From positions 1-64,000 of the forward strand of contig JAFXZT010000134.1 in NCBI GenBank assembly GCA_017541145.1: 64,000 nucleotides of DNA, given 5' to 3'. The position numbers and the translations under genes were made by a program. This stretch comes from Bacteroidales bacterium. Its GTDB lineage: Bacteria; Bacteroidota; Bacteroidia; Bacteroidales; UBA3824. Under the pieces are notes generated by a model, which saw only the letters and a program-made list of their open reading frames with translations, did no database searches and was not told the DNA's origin. This document shows positions 32,887-41,060 of this stretch, piece by piece (position 1 is the stretch's first letter; every line of letters begins with the position of its first letter).

Positions 32887-35226
32887 ATGTGGAACAAAGT
32901 TGCAGATGTCATTCTAAAGCATAAAAAAGTAATTTTGATTGTAATTGCAATCATTACGGCTTTTATGGCATTTAATATGAAAAATCTGCGTATGAAGTAT
33001 ACTACTGCTCTTATGATGAGGGAGCAAGATACTGCATATCAGAAATTTCTTGATTTCAGAAAAACCTTTGGCGAAGATGCAAGTCTTATCGTAGTTGCAT
33101 TTGAGAACAAGGATTTTCTTACACTTGAGAAGTATCGCAAATTGCTTGTACTTCAGGATTCTCTAAAAAATGTTGTCGGTGTAAAATCTGTATTGGCTTA
33201 CACTAATGCTATTACAATCGAGAAAGATACAGTCAACATGATGTTTAAGGCTCGTAAGATTTTTGATCCTCAACCTCAAACCCAAGCCGAATTGGATTCG
33301 ATGTTTCAGGTTGTAAAAGATTTTAAGTTTTACAACAAGATGCTTTATACTGACAGTTGTTTTGTATTGGCTTTAACTTGTGATCCTGAAATTATCTATT
33401 GTAAAACCCGTGATGTAATGGTAGCAAACATCGAAAGTCAAGTTCAAAACTTCTCTCAAGATGTTGATGTACCGTGTCATATCTCCGGTTTGCCGTATAC
33501 CCGTTCACGTTTGATGATAATGGTAAGAGACGAACTTGTAGTTTTTGCAATTATTTCGTTGATTATTGTTACCATAATATTCTTCCTTTTCTTCAGAAGT
33601 ATCAAAACAACGCTTTGGGCTGTACTTATCGTATTTGTCGGAGTAATCTGGACGATGTCGCTCATGGCTCTTATCGGTTTTGAGATGACAATGATGAGCG
33701 GGATGTTGGCTCCGTTGCTTATCGTAATTGGAGTTCCGAATACGATATATCTTCTCAACAAGTATCACGTTGTTTATCGTAAACTTCGCGACAGACAACA
33801 AGCTCTGCATGAAACAATTGCTCAGGTTGGTAAAGCTACTTTTTTAACCAACTTGACAACAGCTGCCGGTTTTGCAACATTTCTTATTACCGGCAACGAA
33901 ATGCTTATGGAGTTTGGTTTGATTGCTACAATGGGTATTATTATGATGTTTTTCCTTTCTGTTTTGATGGTGCCGTCGGTGTTCAGCTATGTTGCCGAGC
34001 CAACAGAAAAAGAGTTGAAACATCTTGATACAAAATTTGTTAACAACATCGTAGAGAAATTTATTTACTTGGTACAATACAAGAGAAAACTTATTTATTT
34101 CTCTACTATTGCTATCGTTGCGATTTCTATCTTCGGGATGTCGCTTTTGCGTAACGAAAGTTTCCAAGTAGACGATTTGCCGGAACACAATTCTACTTAC
34201 GTTGACTTGAAGTATTTTGAAAAAGAAATGAACGGTATTCTTCCGCTCGAAATTTCTATCAATACCAACCGTAAAAAAGGTCTTTCAGATTACAATGTAC
34301 TCAAAAAGATTGAAGCGTTGGAAGATACACTCAAGTATTTCAATTGTTTGAGCACCGGTACTTCGCTTGTAGACGCTTTGAAAATCGTAAATCATGCTTA
34401 TTACAACAATCATGACGATTTTTATTGCATGCCTACCAAAACCGATTTCTTGTTTTTGAAAGATTTTTTGCAAAACAGTAAAAATCAAGCCGGAGGAGAA
34501 AAAGCATCAATGGCGGGTAATTTGATGACAACAATGGTAGATTCTACATTCTCTCGTGCGAGAGTTCAAATGCGTATTGCTGATGTCGGAACTATCAGAA
34601 TGGTTGCAATTACCGACAGTATTCAAAATATCTTGAATTACTATTTCCCGCCTGAAAAAAAATATGAATGTGATATTACCGGAACTTCGGTGATATTTGC
34701 TTTCGGCTCGTTGCAATTGATTGACAACCTTGTACAATCCTTGTTGCTTGCGATATTCTTGATTTCGCTTTGTATGGTGGGATTGTTCAAATCGTGGAGA
34801 ATGGTATTTATCAGTATTATACCGAACTTTATCCCGTTGATTGTAACAGCTGCTATTATGGGTTTTACAGGAATACGATTGAAATCTTCTACAATTTTGG
34901 TTTTCAATATTGCATTCGGTATTTCTGTTGACAATGCCATTCACTTGTTTACCAAGTTTAAACACGAGCTTGAAACTACAAATTACGATACTCCAAAATC
35001 AGTAATCGGTGCGTTGAGAGAAACCGGAGTAAGTATCATTTACTCTGCAACAATATTGTTAATCGGATTCTTGATATTTGTATTTTCACAGTTCGGCGGT
35101 ACACAGGCACTTGGTTTGTTGATTGACATCACATTGTTTGTTGCGATGTTTACCAATCTTTTGTTCTTGCCGTCGATGTTGATGAGTTTTAATATCAATT
35201 TCGGTAAAAAGAACAAAAAACAGTAG
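32887..35226 (+). CDS. MMPL/RND superfamily transporter
   Basis: A 779-residue inner-membrane protein with the RND layout: a first helix (about 13-28), a large periplasmic loop, five helices (about 220-390), a second helix-loop half beginning KRKLIYFSTIAIVAIS (about 402), and five helices at the end. The MMPL-family motif GVPNTIYLLNKYH and the repeated GISVDNAIHLFTKFKHE are visible, corresponding to the family's TM4/TM10 helices. It lacks the extra domains of tripartite efflux pumps, and no membrane-fusion or TolC partner is nearby. Relatives move lipids or hopanoids; the substrate is unknown. Confidence 0.9.
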   Translation: MWNKVADVILKHKKVILIVIAIITAFMAFNMKNLRMKYTTALMMREQDTAYQKFLDFRKTFGEDASLIVVAFENKDFLTLEKYRKLLVLQDSLKNVVGVKSVLAYTNAITIEKDTVNMMFKARKIFDPQPQTQAELDSMFQVVKDFKFYNKMLYTDSCFVLALTCDPEIIYCKTRDVMVANIESQVQNFSQDVDVPCHISGLPYTRSRLMIMVRDELVVFAIISLIIVTIIFFLFFRSIKTTLWAVLIVFVGVIWTMSLMALIGFEMTMMSGMLAPLLIVIGVPNTIYLLNKYHVVYRKLRDRQQALHETIAQVGKATFLTNLTTAAGFATFLITGNEMLMEFGLIATMGIIMMFFLSVLMVPSVFSYVAEPTEKELKHLDTKFVNNIVEKFIYLVQYKRKLIYFSTIAIVAISIFGMSLLRNESFQVDDLPEHNSTYVDLKYFEKEMNGILPLEISINTNRKKGLSDYNVLKKIEALEDTLKYFNCLSTGTSLVDALKIVNHAYYNNHDDFYCMPTKTDFLFLKDFLQNSKNQAGGEKASMAGNLMTTMVDSTFSRARVQMRIADVGTIRMVAITDSIQNILNYYFPPEKKYECDITGTSVIFAFGSLQLIDNLVQSLLLAIFLISLCMVGLFKSWRMVFISIIPNFIPLIVTAAIMGFTGIRLKSSTILVFNIAFGISVDNAIHLFTKFKHELETTNYDTPKSVIGALRETGVSIIYSATILLIGFLIFVFSQFGGTQALGLLIDITLFVAMFTNLLFLPSMLMSFNINFGKKNKKQ

Positions 35227-35251
35227 GAAATAAACACAATTTCTATATTAA

Positions 35252-35283
35252 AGCCGGGTTCTGAACAAGTTCCCGGTTTTTTT
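35252..35283 (+). terminator. Rho-independent terminator after the MMPL gene
   Basis: CCGGG (35254-35258) pairs with CCCGG (35272-35276), flanked by AA and seven Ts; the loop holds a further weak pair. Confidence 0.83.
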
Positions 35284-35326
35284 GTATTTGTTAGAAAAAA
35301 TATTTTTATAAAAAAATACCGTGAAT

Positions 35327-35356
35327 TTTGGTTTATAACTTTTTTTATTACATTTG
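35327..35356 (+). promoter_or_regulatory. Bacteroidetes-type promoter of the alcohol dehydrogenase gene
   Basis: TTTG (35327-35330), 18 nt, TAcaTTTG (35349-35356), 37 bases before the ATG at 35394. Confidence 0.62.
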
Positions 35357-35393
35357 TGACCGAAGAAACTATAATTTAATTCAAACCAAACAA

Positions 35394-36548
35394 ATGAACA
35401 ATTTCGTATTTCAGAATCCTACCAAAATAGTTTTTGGAAAAGGAACAATCGCCCAATTGAGTGAATTACTCTACAAAGGCGAAAAAATCATGATGACATA
35501 CGGCGGTGGCTCTATCAAGAAAAACGGCGTATACGATCAAGTAAAAAAAGCCCTTGAAGGTTTTACTGTAATTGAATTTGGCGGTATAGAACCGAATCCG
35601 GATTTCGATACATTGATGAAAGCCGTAGATATTTGCCGTAAAGAGGGCGTCGGATTTTTGTTGGCAGTAGGTGGCGGCTCTGTAATTGACGGAACCAAAT
35701 TTATTGCCGCAGCAGTAGAATACCAAGGAGATGAATGGGAAATCCTCACCAAAAAACAAATTCCGAACGATTGTTTGCCGCTTGCAAGCGTTTTAACAAT
35801 GCCGGCTACCGGTAGCGAGATGAATTCAAATGCTGTGATTTCGCGCCGTGCTACCAAAGAAAAATTCGATTTCGGTTCACCAAAGGTATATCCGGTATTT
35901 TCAATCCTTGATCCCGAAGTAGTATATTCTATTCCAAAACGTCAGAAAGCCAACGGATTGGCAGACAGTTTTATCCATGTAATTGAACAATATCTTACAG
36001 ACGATATCAATACACCGATACAAGACCGTTGGGCTGAAGGTGTAATGAAAACTATTGTTGAGACTGCTCCGAAAGTTTTGGTTGACAGACCCGATTATGA
36101 TTCATGTGCAAATTATATGTGGGCTGCTACCTGTGCATTGAATTTCTTTATTTCGCCGGGTGTCAATCAAGACTGGTCTACTCACATGATCGGACACGAA
36201 TTGACTGCGCTTTGCGGATTGGATCACGGTGTAACACTTGCAATTGTTTTGCCCGGCACAATGAAAGTAATGCGCGAACCTAAGAAAGCAAAAATTATAA
36301 TGCTTGGTAAGAATGTGTTTAATATTACAGCCGGTACCGATGACGAAATAGTTGACAAGACTATCGACGCTACAGAAAAATTCTTCCAATCGTTGGGAAT
36401 CAAAACATTATTGTCCGATTATAATATTGGAGATGATGTTATCAACGAGATTGTTAGAAGATTCCGTGAGCGTGGTGCTGTACTTGGAGAACACGGTATT
36501 GTAACTTATGATCATGTAGAAAAGATTCTTCGCAGCAGATTGGCTTAA
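35394..36548 (+). CDS. iron-containing alcohol dehydrogenase (butanol dehydrogenase type)
   Basis: A 384-residue cytoplasmic oxidoreductase. I chose the ATG at 35394 (MNNFVFQNPTKIVFGKGT), which lies after the promoter; the longer frame does not. Visible motifs are the nucleotide-binding GGGSVIDGTKFIAAA, TMPATGSEMN, and the metal ligands in LADSFIHVIEQY and HMIGHELTALCGLDHG (one Asp and three His). It is most like the YqhD/BdhA branch that reduces aldehydes with NAD(P)H. It is a single gene closed by the terminator at 36583-36638. Confidence 0.95.
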   Translation: MNNFVFQNPTKIVFGKGTIAQLSELLYKGEKIMMTYGGGSIKKNGVYDQVKKALEGFTVIEFGGIEPNPDFDTLMKAVDICRKEGVGFLLAVGGGSVIDGTKFIAAAVEYQGDEWEILTKKQIPNDCLPLASVLTMPATGSEMNSNAVISRRATKEKFDFGSPKVYPVFSILDPEVVYSIPKRQKANGLADSFIHVIEQYLTDDINTPIQDRWAEGVMKTIVETAPKVLVDRPDYDSCANYMWAATCALNFFISPGVNQDWSTHMIGHELTALCGLDHGVTLAIVLPGTMKVMREPKKAKIIMLGKNVFNITAGTDDEIVDKTIDATEKFFQSLGIKTLLSDYNIGDDVINEIVRRFRERGAVLGEHGIVTYDHVEKILRSRLA

Positions 36549-36582
36549 TACAATCCCGTAGTTAAAACAATAAGAAATATTT

Positions 36583-36638
36583 AAAGACTGCCACGTAAGG
36601 TATGATTTTAATACCATTTTGTGACAGTCTTTATTTTT
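36583..36638. terminator. Bidirectional Rho-independent terminator
   Basis: AAAGACTG(C)CAC pairs with GTG(A)CAGTCTTT (right arm ending about 36632), followed by TATTTTTATT. It separates the converging dehydrogenase and GldM-like genes and overlaps the latter's stop codon. Confidence 0.78.
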
Positions 36639-38055
36639 ATTCGATTGTAAAACACAAAGATCCGATGACGAATGGTGTTCTTCCGTCAACAGCTTTTACT
36701 TTGATATTTTTGAACGTAATAACATCTCCGGATTTTAGTTTATCGATACATTCTTTTTGTTGAGCAGTTATTGCAGCGGTATGGCTTACATAAGTTTGCT
36801 GATTTATTACCAATGTATACTCTATGATATGATAGTTGAAATCTAATGAGAAATTCGGAATTTTAGTTTTTATTTCGGTTATTTCCTTCAATTTATCTTT
36901 TGATATTTTACCGTCATAGTATTCTGAATCTTTGTACGATAAATAAGCTATCGGGTTAGGTACATATTTAGCAGTGAATTTTTTGTCAGCAAGTAGTTTC
37001 TTATCGTTTTTGGAATAACAAGATATAGTTACAACTCCTTGATTTTTGCAGTTGGCAATCCATTGTGAAGATTTTTTTCGTGTAATAGATCCTTTTGAAA
37101 TCTCCGCATAAATATTTTCCGGTTCTATGCCGGGAGCAGTAATTTCAAGAGGATTGGGTACACCAATATACAATACATCATTATTTTGGGAAGTAATTAT
37201 AACTTCTTGTTTCTTTTCGACATTTTCGAGATTGTTTTCAATAATTTTTTTTGTACTTTCAATCAAAGCGTTGTTTATTGGTTGGTCTTTTACTGATTTT
37301 TTAACAGTAGTATTTTCGTCGCTAAGCAATACAAATGAATCGAAAAAATCGTAACTCTTTTTTGTTATTTTATTAATTTCCCCCATTTCTTTGGAAAAAA
37401 GTAAATATTGTTGATAGGTGTTGATATTTGCAACGCAAATGAAAAGATGTATATTTTTATCACGAAATTTTGTATGATAAATTTTTGCAGGATGTCCGTC
37501 CAAATCGTAATCTTTTTCATCAATCAATTTCAAACCTAAGTCTCTAAACTGAAAGTTTTTCAATTCATACTCGTCGAAGCCGGAATCTTCTGATAAGACA
37601 GCATCGGATATCGAATATTCATAATCTTTGGTATACCATTGTTCATAATTATCTTTCGATAAATGATTAATTGCAGAATCAGGAAAATTTACACAGAATT
37701 TTCTTGTTGATGAAACTAAATTTTTTTTCTTGATTCTATCATTTCTCAAGTTTATACGTTTTGCTTCAATCTCAGAAATTATTTTCGCAGTATCTATACG
37801 GTTTTGTATATAAGCTGAATACAAGAAGTTAGATTCAAATTTTTTAATTTCATAAACTAATTCTTTTGCTCGTATTAGATTTCCTTCTGAAATTGAAGAA
37901 CGGCAACAAGAAACCAAAGAATCATGTTTTATGTTTACTTCTGTTGTATATTTTTTTTCAGACTCTTGAAAATTTTTTCTTCTTAAATAGTTCCATATAC
38001 ATAATAGACCAATCAGTCCTAAAATTATATAAATTATTATGGATTTATTTTCCAT
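36637..38055 (-). CDS. membrane-anchored protein with GldM-like C-terminal domains
   Basis: A 472-residue protein with one membrane helix (about residues 5-22) and a periplasmic remainder. Residues about 35-285 are not recognised; they contain a PsbP-like piece (DLDGHPAKIYHTKFRDKNIHLF). Residues 285-372 resemble the third GldM domain (NNDVLYIGVPNPLEITAPGI then KFTAKYVPNP). Residues 398-472 resemble the GldM C-terminal domain (FNYHIIEYTL, SGDVITFKNIKVKAVDG). GldM is the periplasmic rod of the T9SS motor, but it begins with a different helix and is longer. The gene follows Rpn copy 3 by 25 bases on the same strand. Confidence 0.72.
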   Translation of the reverse strand: MENKSIIIYIILGLIGLLCIWNYLRRKNFQESEKKYTTEVNIKHDSLVSCCRSSISEGNLIRAKELVYEIKKFESNFLYSAYIQNRIDTAKIISEIEAKRINLRNDRIKKKNLVSSTRKFCVNFPDSAINHLSKDNYEQWYTKDYEYSISDAVLSEDSGFDEYELKNFQFRDLGLKLIDEKDYDLDGHPAKIYHTKFRDKNIHLFICVANINTYQQYLLFSKEMGEINKITKKSYDFFDSFVLLSDENTTVKKSVKDQPINNALIESTKKIIENNLENVEKKQEVIITSQNNDVLYIGVPNPLEITAPGIEPENIYAEISKGSITRKKSSQWIANCKNQGVVTISCYSKNDKKLLADKKFTAKYVPNPIAYLSYKDSEYYDGKISKDKLKEITEIKTKIPNFSLDFNYHIIEYTLVINQQTYVSHTAAITAQQKECIDKLKSGDVITFKNIKVKAVDGRTPFVIGSLCFTIE

Positions 38056-38080
38056 ATCGGAATTTATTTTATTGTTTTTT

Positions 38081-38938
38081 TTATAAATTAGAAATTTCTT
38101 CAGCGGTAAGACCGGAATATTTTATTATTTTTTCAACAGGTTCGCCATCGGCTTTCATCATGCGGGCGATGGATATGGCTTTTGATTGTTCTCCTTCAGC
38201 ACGACCTTCAGCACGACCTTCTTCACGCTCGTGTTCCAAAGCAGATTTTTCTGTGCTGACATCAAGCCAATATTTTTCGTATGCCATCATCTCTTCGTCG
38301 GTGAATGCCGAAGCTCGCAACATTTCTAATGCTTCATTAGTCTCTTTGTTTTCAATAAGTTCAGGGGCTGCATCTATAGTATTTTCATCTATTTCGGTTA
38401 AAAACTTGAGCCAAAGGTCGTGCATTTTTTTTACGGCACGATTCTGTGGTTTGAAATTTGGCAGTACAATAAACACCATTGAAATATCTGTGCGTTTATC
38501 TTTCTCATGTTGTTTGTTAGTAAGATAATACTCCTGAATATATTCTTTGTCGCCGTAGTTAAAACCTTTTTTATCGTTTACAAGGCTCAATGCGTATACA
38601 TCTTTCAAGTCGCTGAATGACATCCCTTTTTTCAACTGCTTGGTATAAACTGATGCTGCATTAAACAACGTACGGGCAAAAAATTCCGTGTTCCAATACG
38701 ATTGCATTTCAACAATAAAATTTCTTTTGTAATTGTCTGTACAATACACATCAACAATAGAATATTTTTTTGCCGGAGTGTCGGGGATGTTTTCGGGTGT
38801 AAGATATTCAACCGACTTAATTTCCATATCGTCGGGTAATGGCAACAACGCATTCAAAAGGCTCATCACCAGATGTTTGTGCTGTCCGAATATTTTCTTG
38901 AAGGTTAAATCCGCCTTCGGGTCAAGATATTTTGGCAT
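38081..38938 (-). CDS. Rpn family recombination-promoting nuclease/putative transposase, third copy
   Basis: A 285-residue PD-(D/E)XK nuclease; I chose the ATG at 38938 (MPKYLDPKADLTFKKIFGQ) as the family start. The catalytic stretch is SIVDVYCTDNYKRNFIVEMQSYW. It is clearly diverged from the other two copies in this window. The C-terminus again has the GRAEGRAEGE repeat and an AEEIS tail. On the minus strand TAccTTTG (38975-38968) with GTTG 20 nt upstream forms a promoter. Confidence 0.88.
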   Translation of the reverse strand: MPKYLDPKADLTFKKIFGQHKHLVMSLLNALLPLPDDMEIKSVEYLTPENIPDTPAKKYSIVDVYCTDNYKRNFIVEMQSYWNTEFFARTLFNAASVYTKQLKKGMSFSDLKDVYALSLVNDKKGFNYGDKEYIQEYYLTNKQHEKDKRTDISMVFIVLPNFKPQNRAVKKMHDLWLKFLTEIDENTIDAAPELIENKETNEALEMLRASAFTDEEMMAYEKYWLDVSTEKSALEHEREEGRAEGRAEGEQSKAISIARMMKADGEPVEKIIKYSGLTAEEISNL

Positions 38939-38967
38939 AATTGTACCGTTTTTTTGATTATCAACAG

Positions 38968-38999
38968 CAAAGGTATATTTTTTTCGAGAAAAAATCAAC
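38968..38999 (-). promoter_or_regulatory. Promoter of the third Rpn gene
   Basis: On the minus strand GTTG (38999-38996), exactly 20 nt, TAccTTTG (38975-38968), 30 bases before the ATG. Confidence 0.62.
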
Positions 39000-39425
39000 A
39001 GAAAAATCTTTAATATTGAAAATTTTTAGCTCTTAATTTTCAGAATTTCAAGATGTTAAGGTTGATTTTCAAAATGAACAAAATGAATGAGTGCTGTTTT
39101 GATATTATTACATACATTTGTAATGTCAAACGATAACAACTACAAACTAATTAACTTAATAAAATGCTAGAATAAACCTTGATCAAATTTATTAACAGTT
39201 TTTTTTTGTAACAACTTAAAACAATTAAACTATTATTTATTAACATATTTTACCTGAAATCTTTTAACTCAAAAAATAGTAAATATAAAAAATTACCTAA
39301 ACCTTTTTTTACTATTATTTAGATATAATTGTAAGAAACATAATAAGTATTAAAGATTTAACAATTAGAGAAGAAACTACGTATTTTAAAAAAAACAACC
39401 TATTGTAAATTAATAAAATGAAAAC
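39000..39425. other. AT-rich intergenic gap without recognisable genes
   Basis: No protein frame with family character was found on either strand. A TAcaTTTG (39113-39120) without a good -33 box and the terminator at 39426-39462 suggest an untranslated transcript of about 340 nt. The bases after the -7 element include GATAACAA, also found after the start of the transcript at 18815. A 17-codon frame (ATG at 39418) runs through the terminator hairpin and is not credible as a gene. Confidence 0.4.
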
Positions 39426-39462
39426 AAGCGGTTTCCGGATTTTTTTGGAGACCGCTTTTTTT
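39426..39462 (+). terminator. Strong Rho-independent terminator in the 39-kb gap
   Basis: AAGCGGTTTCC (39426-39436) pairs with GGAGACCGCTT (39447-39457) with one wobble, then a T-run. No coding gene ends upstream of it on the plus strand. Confidence 0.9.
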
Positions 39463-39502
39463 ACGTTTTGATTTTTCGCTCTATTTTTACCAAAAAATAT
39501 TT

Positions 39503-39510
39503 TATCTTTG
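39503..39510 (+). promoter_or_regulatory. -7 element (TAtcTTTG) of the polyprenyl synthetase gene
   Basis: TAtcTTTG lies 20 bases before the ATG at 39531; no TTTG at the expected -33 place. Confidence 0.55.
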
Positions 39511-39530
39511 CTCTGTAAAAAATTTAGAAT

Positions 39531-40499
39531 ATGAAAACATTTGAAGAATTACGTCTTATGGTGGAAGATGCAATTAAAAATCTTAATCTTCCCCTTGAAC
39601 CTAAGAATTTTTATGATCCGGTAAGATATATACTCTCTTTGGGAGGCAAGAGAATGCGTCCTGTTTTTACTCTTATGGCTTGCAATCTTTTTAGCGACGA
39701 TGTTTCAAAAGCAGTTCGTCCCGCTATCGGAATGGAAGTTTTTCATAATTTTACACTTCTTCACGATGATATTATGGACCATAGCAATTTGCGTCGTAAA
39801 AAGCCGACCGTAAATGCCAAATGGAACGATAATGTCGCTATACTTTCGGGCGACGGGATGTGTTATATCGCATCACAGCTTGTTATGGAATCTCCGGCTG
39901 AACTTCGTACCGAGATTATGAATTTGTATCATAAAACTGCTATCGAAGTTTGTGAAGGTCAACAATATGATATGGATTTTGAGAATCAAGACGATACCAA
40001 AGAGCAAGATTATTTGGAAATGATACGTCTGAAAACGGCAGTACTTCCGGCGGCTTGTCTCAAAATCGGTGCGTTAATCGGCGGAGCTACCGAGCAACAG
40101 GCTCAAACTATTTACGATGCGGGTATTCTTGTAGGACTTGCTTTCCAACTTCAAGACGATTATCTTGACAATTATTCTACTCCGGAAATCTTAGGAAAAC
40201 CGGTTGGCGGCGATGTAAATGAATGTAAGAAAACTATTTTCTACATCAAAACTTTGGATTTTATTGAGGAAAACAAGAAACAAGAATGGATAAATTTCTA
40301 TAAGACAAAAGATTTATCGTTCCAAGACAAACACAACAAAGCCAAAGAATATTTTGCCAAATACAAAGTTGACGAGTATTGTCAAAACCTTGTAAATGAT
40401 TATTACCAAAAGGCTTACGACAAATTGGATTCTCTCAATCTCAAGAATCTTGATGTTTTGAAAAATTTTGTTGAAAAACTTCGTGTTCGTATCAGCTAA
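39531..40499 (+). CDS. polyprenyl synthetase (short-chain type)
   Basis: A 322-residue trans-isoprenyl diphosphate synthase. The first aspartate-rich motif is LLHDDIMDHSNLRRKKPT and the second QLQDDYLDNY, with GGKRMRP and the KT motif of the active site. The residue five before the first DDxxD is Phe (FTLLHDD), which in related enzymes limits product length to C15-C20, so farnesyl or geranylgeranyl diphosphate synthase is likely (inference). It begins a tight set with ruvC and porZ (gaps of 3 and 12 bases). Confidence 0.93.
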   Translation: MKTFEELRLMVEDAIKNLNLPLEPKNFYDPVRYILSLGGKRMRPVFTLMACNLFSDDVSKAVRPAIGMEVFHNFTLLHDDIMDHSNLRRKKPTVNAKWNDNVAILSGDGMCYIASQLVMESPAELRTEIMNLYHKTAIEVCEGQQYDMDFENQDDTKEQDYLEMIRLKTAVLPAACLKIGALIGGATEQQAQTIYDAGILVGLAFQLQDDYLDNYSTPEILGKPVGGDVNECKKTIFYIKTLDFIEENKKQEWINFYKTKDLSFQDKHNKAKEYFAKYKVDEYCQNLVNDYYQKAYDKLDSLNLKNLDVLKNFVEKLRVRIS

Positions 40500-40502
40500 A
40501 AA

Positions 40503-41048
40503 ATGGTAATTCTTGGAATAGACCCCGGTACTAACTTTATGGGTTATGGAATTATAGAATCCGAAGGTTCGAAAATTAAATGTTTGGCAATCGGAATTCT
40601 TGACCTTCATAAAGTGGAAGACAAATATCTGAAACTCAAGATGATTTTCGACCGTGTAATCGGACTTTGTAAAAGTTACAAGCCGGACGAATTGGCTATT
40701 GAAGCGCAGTTTTACGAGAAAAATGCTCAAAGTATGTTGAAACTTGGTCGCGCTCAGGGTGTTGCAATTGCTGCGGCAGTAAATTACGGCGTAACTATTT
40801 TTGAGTATGAACCGCGAAAAATTAAACTCGCTGTTACCGGTTATGGCAACGCTACCAAAGAGCAAGTCGCGCGTATGCTTATCGGGATGTTGAAACTCGA
40901 TGAAGTTCCCGACAAGTTTGATGCTACTGATGCTTTGGCTGTTGCGGTCTGTCATCATTATCAAAAACGTTTGCCGAATATAAAATCAGGCGGCAATTCG
41001 TGGGAAGCATTTATTGCCAACAATCCGGGCAGAATTGTTAAAAATTAG
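40503..41048 (+). CDS. ruvC: crossover junction endodeoxyribonuclease RuvC
   Basis: A 181-residue Holliday junction resolvase that works with RuvAB. The catalytic acids lie in ILGIDPGTNFMGYG (Asp7), LAIEAQFYEKNAQS (Glu), and the C-terminal DKFDATDALAVAVCH (two Asp). Length and motifs are complete. It starts three bases after the polyprenyl synthetase stop and 12 bases before porZ. Confidence 0.97.
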   Translation: MVILGIDPGTNFMGYGIIESEGSKIKCLAIGILDLHKVEDKYLKLKMIFDRVIGLCKSYKPDELAIEAQFYEKNAQSMLKLGRAQGVAIAAAVNYGVTIFEYEPRKIKLAVTGYGNATKEQVARMLIGMLKLDEVPDKFDATDALAVAVCHHYQKRLPNIKSGGNSWEAFIANNPGRIVKN

Positions 41049-41060
41049 TTCGTTTTTGTG

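Noticed and set aside
39418..39471. 17-codon frame starting just before the terminator
   Set aside because: All its codons from the third on are part of the terminator stem and T-run.
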